Translations under genes and position numbers: made by a program
NCBI GenBank assembly: GCA_003511845.1
Contig: DOIV01000193.1
Coordinates: 1 to 5,615 of the forward strand
Origin: Flavobacteriaceae bacterium
Lineage (GTDB): Bacteria > Bacteroidota > Bacteroidia > Flavobacteriales > Flavobacteriaceae
Length of the DNA: 5,615 bases
Reading direction: 5' to 3'
In this document: positions 1 to 5,615 of the stretch, one piece after another
Layout of the letters: every line of letters starts with the position of its first letter
How positions within the stretch are numbered: position 1 is the first letter of the stretch
The notes under the pieces: generated by a model
Told to the model about the DNA's origin: nothing
What the model saw: the letters and a program-made list of their open reading frames with translations, nothing else
The model's database searches: none

Positions 1-2195
1 TGCACGGAATTATAAGCGACAACCCCGTTTATATTAGTTTTTTTGAACCATATATTTTGAATCATAACCCAGAAGAAAGATTGTTTTTGAATAATTATGC
101 TTTAATTTCAGGAGCTATATGGAATGTTAGATTATGGCGTCCTGATCGACTGCATTCAGTAAGTTCATTAAGTATTGAAATCAGAAGGATGCTTACTTTT
201 AGTCAAATTCTAAAAAAAAATATTTTAGAAAAAACCAATACAACTCAAGATTTTATTGAGGCAATAAGAAGGTACCCAGATCTTGATCGAATAAGAAGGT
301 ACCTTGAAAAGCTGTATGTTAATAACGCAGGGCTATCTAAAGGTAGTGCCAATAATGGTAATTCATCAAATTCTCCTAGGGCACATTTTCACTATGTAGA
401 AATTCGTGAAGAGTTTATTGTCGAGAATGTTGAAATCGATATAGAAAGTATTTCTGCTTCACTCATAAATGAATTAAAAGAGTTAGATGATAGCGATGAT
501 ACTGGTGACCCACAAAAGCTAACCCAAGATTTAAGCATTGGAGAAAAAATAGATAAACAATATATATATGTTCCTGGCTCTGATGGTAATAATTTTGAAA
601 GACAAGCGTTAAATTTAACCAATGCAATTAATAGCATTGAAAAAAATAATCAATTTTTTATAGAAAATATTAGTAAAAAAGAATTTAACCATGTTGTTCA
701 AGCCCTATTTAAAAAAGCAGAATCTATTGACGAAAATGAAATTAACAACTTAGCTTCTCTCTCTAGTATTTGTCAGTTTGCAACAACACTAATTCTAGGA
801 AGAAAATTAGACAGTGAATTCGGAATAAATCCTTTAAGTCTCAATGGCACTATCAGCCCTAATCAAATAAACATTAGTGAAAATTTTAAATTTATTTATA
901 TTCCTGATGATTTATTTGAATACTCCTCGGAAAACTACCAAAAAACTAAAAGTTATTATCGAGTTGAAAAAAACATTATCCTTCCTGTTCCGAAAAAGAT
1001 GCATTCTATATTTGAACTGGTAATTACAAAGTGGATAAAAGCAAGAGAACGGTTAACAGGGGAGCATCACGGACTGATTGAACCTAGCTTGGTAGCTTCA
1101 AAATCTGAAATCAAGAAGTTGCTTAAAAGTTTAGAGTTAGATCGAAGAATAACCCTAAATTATTTATCTAACTATATACAGTCTGTGTTTTTTAACGTTA
1201 CAGACGGTGATTACTGGTTTTCAGCTAAGTTATCAGATAATTTTAAAGTTATGAGCGGTACGCAAAAGCACTATACAACTATAGCTCCTGATATTTTTTT
1301 AAAACTTTATCAAGATGGTATATTTGAACTATTTGACGAAAAAGTAGAATTTAATGAAAAGTCTTATCCAAAACAATATAAAGGCGTTGGCAATCCAGTA
1401 AGACCGATAAAAGGATACATTGTTAATGAATTAAATAATATGGGCAAGATTTTAGAAAAAGAATTAAAACAAGCAGCTTTTAGTTTTAGTAAAGAAGATC
1501 TAATTCAACACCTAAACTTATTAATGATATTTTTTGAAACTTATAGTTCTTTTTTTACAGGCATTAGAAATGTCAAAAACCCTTATATTTATTTACAGCA
1601 AATTAACAACTCTAGTATCACTACGATTTTTGATAAAGATATAAATAATGGTTACAACACTAGAAAGATTGTCGTGTTAAAAAAACTTATACAACAGCAA
1701 ATTATTTTTGAAGCCAGAATTAATGAAATTATATCGAGTTTAGTTTCTCGTAAATTATGTAAAAAATCAGATTTTTATACGGATAGGGAGTCAAAAGAAT
1801 TCAGGTGGCGACGCCTTGCAAATAAGTCTAGTAACTTCCCTGGTTTTTTCTTAATTGAACCAAATTTGTTTAATGCAAAAGAACAAAGAAAAAATATAAA
1901 TATCGTTGCTTATACAAGACCACTATCAAAAAAATTTTATAAAAACTCTAATAACGGCAAACACCTTGAGTTTATTACATTAGTAAGTAACGCTAATAGG
2001 CATTTTTTAAGATCTAACTTATATGAGCAAGGATTGAACAAGGAATATATTGATGAGTTTTTAGGTCATCGACAAACAGGCACAGAAAGTTGGAACCCCA
2101 CATCCTTTTTTGACCCTTTTGATTATCGATTTAATATAGAACGTTCATTAAAGAAAATATTTAAAGAATTTAAGGTAAAAAACATTTTCACATGA
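1..2195 (+). CDS. Large tyrosine-recombinase-like integrase, 5' end missing
   Basis: Probable site-specific DNA recombinase acting with the downstream gene; function is inferred from motifs. The frame is open to the left edge (first whole codon at base 3), giving at least 730 residues. The TTG at 57 has no ribosome binding site and 18 plausible codons precede it, so the true start is outside. Counting from that TTG as residue 1, the C-terminal catalytic-like region shows Arg504 (FFTGIR), Lys527 (FDKD), a strand ending RKIVVL, His649 and Arg652 (HFLR), His671 (FLGH) and Tyr690 (DPFDY). Tyr690 lies 19 residues after His671 instead of about 9, with a GTESW signature between them. An earlier stretch (residues ~240-420) resembles a degenerate copy of the same fold. 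Residues ~88-107 are a Ser/Asn-rich linker and ~140-150 are acidic. No signal peptide or membrane segment is evident. The stop overlaps the next start. Family membership is fairly sure; catalytic activity is less so. Confidence 0.78.
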   Translation, partial: HGIISDNPVYISFFEPYILNHNPEERLFLNNYALISGAIWNVRLWRPDRLHSVSSLSIEIRRMLTFSQILKKNILEKTNTTQDFIEAIRRYPDLDRIRRYLEKLYVNNAGLSKGSANNGNSSNSPRAHFHYVEIREEFIVENVEIDIESISASLINELKELDDSDDTGDPQKLTQDLSIGEKIDKQYIYVPGSDGNNFERQALNLTNAINSIEKNNQFFIENISKKEFNHVVQALFKKAESIDENEINNLASLSSICQFATTLILGRKLDSEFGINPLSLNGTISPNQINISENFKFIYIPDDLFEYSSENYQKTKSYYRVEKNIILPVPKKMHSIFELVITKWIKARERLTGEHHGLIEPSLVASKSEIKKLLKSLELDRRITLNYLSNYIQSVFFNVTDGDYWFSAKLSDNFKVMSGTQKHYTTIAPDIFLKLYQDGIFELFDEKVEFNEKSYPKQYKGVGNPVRPIKGYIVNELNNMGKILEKELKQAAFSFSKEDLIQHLNLLMIFFETYSSFFTGIRNVKNPYIYLQQINNSSITTIFDKDINNGYNTRKIVVLKKLIQQQIIFEARINEIISSLVSRKLCKKSDFYTDRESKEFRWRRLANKSSNFPGFFLIEPNLFNAKEQRKNINIVAYTRPLSKKFYKNSNNGKHLEFITLVSNANRHFLRSNLYEQGLNKEYIDEFLGHRQTGTESWNPTSFFDPFDYRFNIERSLKKIFKEFKVKNIFT
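263..303 (+). repeat. 14-base direct repeat inside the first gene, 27-base period
   Basis: The 14-mer aataagaaggtacc occurs at 263-276 and again at 290-303. The spacing of 27 bases is exactly nine codons, so both copies are read in the same frame and give the peptide IRRY twice within a predicted helical stretch (AIRRYPDLDRIRRYLEKLY). The sequence between the copies (277-289) does not match what follows the second copy, so this is not a clean tandem duplication. It may be an old short duplication or a repeated helical face. Confidence 0.6.
2172..2195 (+). promoter_or_regulatory. ATGA stop-start overlap coupling the two recombinase genes
   Basis: The upstream gene ends with TGA at 2193-2195 and the downstream gene starts with ATG at 2192-2194, so the codons share bases. 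The only Shine-Dalgarno-like run nearby, AAGG at 2172-2175, sits 16 bases before the ATG, too far to work well alone. Re-initiation by ribosomes finishing the first gene is therefore the likely way the second is translated, which would tie the amounts of the two recombinases together. The overlap is seen directly; coupling is inference from common bacterial practice. Confidence 0.7.
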
Positions 2196-5100
2196 GCAAT
2201 TATAAAGAATTTAATTTAAAAAAATATATTGCGATTGGAAATTTGTGGCTTGGTTCTCATGATGTCGAGGGTCTAGAAAATAGTGATTTGCAAGAATTAA
2301 AGAAAAAACTAATCTCGCATAGAAGGCTAAATATAGAAAAAATATCAAATAAAATAAATGGTAATAATTATAAACCTTACGACAAAGATACCGAAAAAAA
2401 AGTCCATGAAGTTTCTTCTATAGATCAATTACTTGGTTTATTCAGTTATTCAGCTCAAGAGAATAAAAATTGTTTTTTTAAACAAAGGAAAAACACTAAG
2501 AATCTACCAAATATTCATATCTTAATAGATGTTTTAGTAAGTGAAAAGGTTCAAATTGAAAAAAAATCCAAGGCTATAAATGTTGTAAATAAAATAATAG
2601 ATTTTGGGAATCAGATAGGGGTTTGGGATTATAATTTTGTTGGAATTATAACTAATCGGCATAGGCAAAAAAACCCATATGGTACAAATAAAGATTGGCA
2701 AGAATTATTGTTTTCAGAAGAATTTTTTATAGCACATAAGAATTTTATTCAAAATTCAAAAACAAATAAAATTCTTGGTCAATCTATCTTAGGAATGATT
2801 GCGATAGATTTAATGTACGAATCTTTCATAACTAAACCTAGCTTTTTGCAACAAGTTATTACTTTGTTAAGTGATGAGTCAAATTATAACTTTCAAAATG
2901 GTAGGTTATTTTTTTATGTAAAAGAAGATGTTTTTAATGTAAGTCGTAGAGTGTTTATTGCACCGCAATCAGAAATATTAATTTATCTACATTATTCAAA
3001 TCTGAACATGAAGGAACTGTTAAAAAAAATACCAACCATATCTAAAGGCGAGCAATTCGAGTTAGACTTTGAATTAAACGAACCTAGTCCTTTGATAACT
3101 GACTATATAGATTTATATATAAAGGACACTGTTATTGTAAAGAGTATTGTCTCTTATATATCCCAGTTAAATTTACCTAAAAGCTTATTGCCAAGCACCT
3201 TGACTAGCTGGTGTGGATTTGCGGCGTTATTTCATCATGAAATTCTTCCGCCAGTTATGTTGCAATATTGCACTGGAAAGAAAGGATCATTTGGTCTAAC
3301 GGAGAGGACTTTAAGTAAACTATTTAAATGTGACTTAAGTGAAAAAAAGCAATTAACGGCTTACTCTAATCATCATGCAGAAATCACTATCGGTTCAATC
3401 TCAAACTACAAAGAAATAAATTTAAGTTATGGGCTACACAAAATAAGCCAAGTGTTTAATCATAAAAGTAGAAAGCAAGACCCTGTAAAAGTTCTTGATA
3501 AAATAACTAAAAGCTATAATGACCTCGTTGATTTACCTGCAAATTCTAATTTGTTATTAGAGTGGGGAATTTCTTTGCTAAAAATTGATATTTTTAATGG
3601 TAAAAAACGCTTTGCTATAAGTCCAGCAAAAATATCAGCAAAGATAAGTTCTTTTGCACGGCATTTTATTGCGGTTTTAGGAAGTGACGAAATAACCTTA
3701 ATTTCGGCAGAAGACAAAGCTAATTATTATGCAGATATGATTGATAGATCTATTAGCAGTCGTAATAGCAACACTATCCGTGCAAACTTAAGAAATTTTA
3801 ACTACTGGTTAGAAAAAAAACATCTAGTTCCCACTTTAGAAGATAAAGAAGATGTTTTTGGAGATCCTAAGTTAACAGACAATACAGTGAATTCTAATTT
3901 AATAACATTTGATGAATATCAAGCAGTTTTCGTTCACCTTGAAGAACTAATACAAACCGAGCAAGAGCCTGAATTAAGAAAATATGAAATGATGCAACTT
4001 AGTTTGATTTTAGGGTTTCGCTGTGGTCTACGCTCAAGTGAAGTCTTAAGGTTGAAATTGTTTGATTTTATCGACTGTGACATTACACCAATCCTCATTA
4101 TTCGGGAAACTAAGGATAGAGAGCTAAAAAGCATCAATAGTACGAGGCAATTCAATTTAATTGAATTTTTAACAGATACTGAAATACAACTGTTACGCAA
4201 GCAATTTATAAAATCAAAAAAAACATTTGAACAATTAGATTCACGAATGCAAAGTGCAAAAAAAGAAGACATCTATTTTTTTCCATCAAACAATAATCCT
4301 CTTGTCGCCGTTAACAAACAAAGCATAAGAACGCCATTAACAGCTATGTTAAAAACAGTATGCAAAGATAAGACAATAACTTTTCATCATTTAAGACACA
4401 GCTTTGCATCGTGGCATTTTTTATCTGCTTGTATTGCAGAATGGGATTTAAAAACACAAGATTTATTTAAATTGTTCCCTTTGACCAATGCTTGGCTGAA
4501 TCAAGCTGATGATAGAAAAAAACTCCATATCCCAACTAGTCAAAAAAGTAAAAAATATGGGTTCTGGATAACAACAAAACTTGGTCACGATGGGTTTTAT
4601 ATGAGTTCTAAGCACTACATTCATACAATGGATTTAGTGATGCTACTATGGCAAGAAAAAGCCTCTAGTCGACAAATTTCAAAATACTGGAGTGACTTAA
4701 CAGGAATCGACGCTAGTTATTTAAGAAAAAAAAAGTTTATTGGAATTAAATATGCTACTAAATATCACGCACCTAAAAACATTGAAAGTAAATATAAAAA
4801 ACAAGAAAAAAGTTTCTTAAATTCAGAGCAATTTACGCCTGTTAACATCTCTAAAACAGAAAAAATTGATTACCAAAAAAACCAATGGCTTAATCCAATT
4901 TTAGTGTATCAAGAGACGAAGGAGAAAGATTTTAAAAAATTATTAACGAAAGAAGAAAGGAAAGTTAATAGTCTCTTTAAAAGGAATCCTAAATATAGAA
5001 TTAAGCCATTAAAAGAACAAGAAATATTAAAGTTCAATCAACTTATTAATAAAGTTGAACGAGTTTTTAATATAGATTTGAATGATAAAGGAAATTACCC

Positions 5101-5530
5101 GCGTACGTTTATACAAATCATTCGAGCATTTAGTACGACAATTAGCAAAATAAAATTAGACAAAAAAGAGTTAAAACCTCAGGAAAGATATCAGCTGCTA
5201 TCAACTGATGTTAAAAAACTTAAAATAATAATAAGCACCTTAAATAAGCTAGATTATAAATATGATATTTACTTAAAGCTAAAAAAAACAAACGGAAAGA
5301 AAGAAGGCGTTCACAATAATAAATGCAATAAATACTGGAAAAAAGAACTTGGAGTTAAAAAGAAAGACTTGTTAATTCAAGATAATTTTCAAAAAAGTCA
5401 AGGTAAAAATGGGGCTATAGAAATCCGCCCGCTAAGGAATATAAGTAACAGGAAAAACGCAACAATCAGAGATAATGCGTTAGTTTATTTTTGGGTTTCT
5501 TTAGCTGTTTATATTGATTTTAAGCCGTGA
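2192..5530 (+). CDS. Giant tyrosine recombinase (1112 residues) with C-terminal basic tail
   Basis: Site-specific recombinase of the tyrosine (phage integrase) family, expected to cut and rejoin DNA through a covalent 3'-phosphotyrosine. Residues ~475-550 look like the helical core-binding domain (KISSFARHF, NLRNFNYWLEKK). Residues ~570-815 are catalytic: Arg614 (GLRSSEVLRL), Lys641 in the beta-hairpin (RETKDRE; Lys646 is an alternative), His732 and Arg735 (HHLRHSFAS), His799 (KLGH) and nucleophile Tyr809 (HYIH). All key residues are present, so it is probably active. The His732-Arg735 box is separated from His799 by about 40 residues more than usual. Residues 1-470 are unrecognised but include a strand pair (SRRVFIAP, ~251-258) and LPPVMLQYCTG (~350). 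Residues 824-846 look like a helix-turn-helix, followed by a Lys-rich tail to 1112. Classical integrases have 300-450 residues, so this is about three times the usual size. The start at 2192 is an ATG overlapping the upstream stop, with no better alternative. It is probably one subunit of a multi-recombinase transposition machine. Confidence 0.9.
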   Translation: MSNYKEFNLKKYIAIGNLWLGSHDVEGLENSDLQELKKKLISHRRLNIEKISNKINGNNYKPYDKDTEKKVHEVSSIDQLLGLFSYSAQENKNCFFKQRKNTKNLPNIHILIDVLVSEKVQIEKKSKAINVVNKIIDFGNQIGVWDYNFVGIITNRHRQKNPYGTNKDWQELLFSEEFFIAHKNFIQNSKTNKILGQSILGMIAIDLMYESFITKPSFLQQVITLLSDESNYNFQNGRLFFYVKEDVFNVSRRVFIAPQSEILIYLHYSNLNMKELLKKIPTISKGEQFELDFELNEPSPLITDYIDLYIKDTVIVKSIVSYISQLNLPKSLLPSTLTSWCGFAALFHHEILPPVMLQYCTGKKGSFGLTERTLSKLFKCDLSEKKQLTAYSNHHAEITIGSISNYKEINLSYGLHKISQVFNHKSRKQDPVKVLDKITKSYNDLVDLPANSNLLLEWGISLLKIDIFNGKKRFAISPAKISAKISSFARHFIAVLGSDEITLISAEDKANYYADMIDRSISSRNSNTIRANLRNFNYWLEKKHLVPTLEDKEDVFGDPKLTDNTVNSNLITFDEYQAVFVHLEELIQTEQEPELRKYEMMQLSLILGFRCGLRSSEVLRLKLFDFIDCDITPILIIRETKDRELKSINSTRQFNLIEFLTDTEIQLLRKQFIKSKKTFEQLDSRMQSAKKEDIYFFPSNNNPLVAVNKQSIRTPLTAMLKTVCKDKTITFHHLRHSFASWHFLSACIAEWDLKTQDLFKLFPLTNAWLNQADDRKKLHIPTSQKSKKYGFWITTKLGHDGFYMSSKHYIHTMDLVMLLWQEKASSRQISKYWSDLTGIDASYLRKKKFIGIKYATKYHAPKNIESKYKKQEKSFLNSEQFTPVNISKTEKIDYQKNQWLNPILVYQETKEKDFKKLLTKEERKVNSLFKRNPKYRIKPLKEQEILKFNQLINKVERVFNIDLNDKGNYPRTFIQIIRAFSTTISKIKLDKKELKPQERYQLLSTDVKKLKIIISTLNKLDYKYDIYLKLKKTNGKKEGVHNNKCNKYWKKELGVKKKDLLIQDNFQKSQGKNGAIEIRPLRNISNRKNATIRDNALVYFWVSLAVYIDFKP

Positions 5531-5615
5531 GGTTATCTTATTTCTTTGTGTCGGTTTAGTGTAGCAATTCCAATCTAGTTTACAGGCTCATTGAAATGGC
5601 CAAACACGGTCATTT
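5531..5615. other. Downstream sequence without an established gene
   Basis: These 85 bases follow the second recombinase stop. Plus-strand frames are closed by TAG at several points (5557-5559 in one frame). No GC-rich stem followed by a T-run is present, so no rho-independent terminator can be called. An ATG at 5596 opens a frame beginning MAKHGH, with a weak AGG at 5584-5586 nine bases before it. On the minus strand a frame reading ...FGHFNEPVN ends with TAG at 5577-5575. Both are too short to judge because the window stops at 5615. The stretch could be the gap before a third gene, the convergent end of a neighbour, or the end of the mobile element. Confidence 0.4.
5594..5615. repeat. Imperfect inverted repeat, 8-base arms with 6-base spacer
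   Basis: The left arm aaatggcc (5594-5601) is the reverse complement of the right arm ggtcattt (5608-5615) at seven of eight positions; the odd pair would be a G-T wobble. The spacer is aaacac (5602-5607). The window ends at the last base of the right arm, so the arms may be longer. Short inverted arms around a 6-8-base centre is the layout of tyrosine-recombinase crossover sites, and this lies 63 bases after a recombinase gene. No second copy was noticed in the window, so the role is unproven; a chance palindrome or an RNA hairpin are alternatives. Confidence 0.4.

Noticed and set aside
392..637. Minus-strand open frame of 81 residues
   Set aside because: It lies wholly inside the first recombinase gene. 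Its composition (Ser/Phe/Leu-rich) is what the opposite strand of AT-rich coding DNA gives, and it has no domain or neighbour support.
3514..3717. Minus-strand open frame of 67 residues
   Set aside because: It overlaps the start of the core-binding region of the second recombinase, whose coding is well supported. It shows no recognisable protein features.
3934..4272. Minus-strand open frame of 112 residues
   Set aside because: It sits opposite the conserved box I and Lys hairpin of the second recombinase. It is Ser/Leu-rich and explained as antisense of a constrained gene.
1..5530. Naming the genes as gamma-mobile-trio gmtY/gmtZ or as Tn554 tnpA/tnpB
   Set aside because: The architecture is suggestive, but I cannot match family-specific sequence or sizes by eye, and the first gene is incomplete. 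No symbol is assigned.
5591..5596. TTGAAA resembling a -35 promoter box
   Set aside because: The matching -10 position falls at or beyond the window edge. One hexamer in AT-rich DNA is not evidence of a promoter.
5525..5609. Terminator after the second recombinase, including a CCGTG (5525-5529) / CACGG (5605-5609) pairing
   Set aside because: The five-base match is too short and the arms are 75 bases apart. There is no T-run after a GC-rich stem.
1..5615. CRISPR array, tRNA or rRNA gene, toxin-antitoxin pair, or insertion sequence
   Set aside because: The window was scanned for regularly spaced repeats, cloverleaf-like stretches, small gene pairs and DDE-transposase motifs. None was seen; coding sequence of the two recombinases fills nearly all of it.

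Overview
The window holds two long plus-strand genes in tandem and almost nothing else. Coding sequence runs from the left edge to base 5530, followed by 85 bases without an established gene. The DNA is AT-rich: hand counts on two sampled 60-base lines gave about 30% GC. Codon use is A/T-ending, with standard bacterial stop codons. A bacterial accessory region fits best. A low-GC, possibly marine gammaproteobacterium is only a guess, because nothing here fixes the taxon.

Left region (1-2195): a large tyrosine-recombinase-like protein whose start lies beyond the left edge. Its last ~230 residues carry a recognisable Arg / Lys / His-x-x-Arg / His / Tyr series. The stretch between the Leu-Gly-His box and the putative Tyr is unusually long and contains a Gly-x-Glu-x-Trp signature. 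Further upstream is a stretch that looks like a second, degenerate copy of the same kind of fold. Centre and right (2192-5530): a complete 1112-residue tyrosine recombinase. It has a clear core-binding region, a full catalytic residue set ending in a Tyr-Ile-His motif, a ~470-residue N-terminal region of unknown function and a ~300-residue lysine-rich C-terminal tail. Tail (5531-5615): short non-coding sequence ending in an imperfect inverted repeat (8-base arms, 6-base spacer) cut by the window edge.

The two genes overlap by four bases (ATGA), so they are almost certainly co-translated and probably act together. Adjacent, co-oriented, unequal tyrosine recombinases are the hallmark of multi-recombinase mobile elements, such as the tnpA/tnpB pair of Tn554, recombinase-in-trio elements and the gamma-mobile-trio islands. 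The most likely reading is that this window shows the second and third (or last two) genes of the integration module of such an element. Further recombinase genes would lie to the left, and an element end or cargo to the right. The proteins are much larger than classical integrases, and their extra domains are the most interesting part of the window. No promoter, rho-independent terminator, RNA gene, insertion sequence or CRISPR array could be supported.
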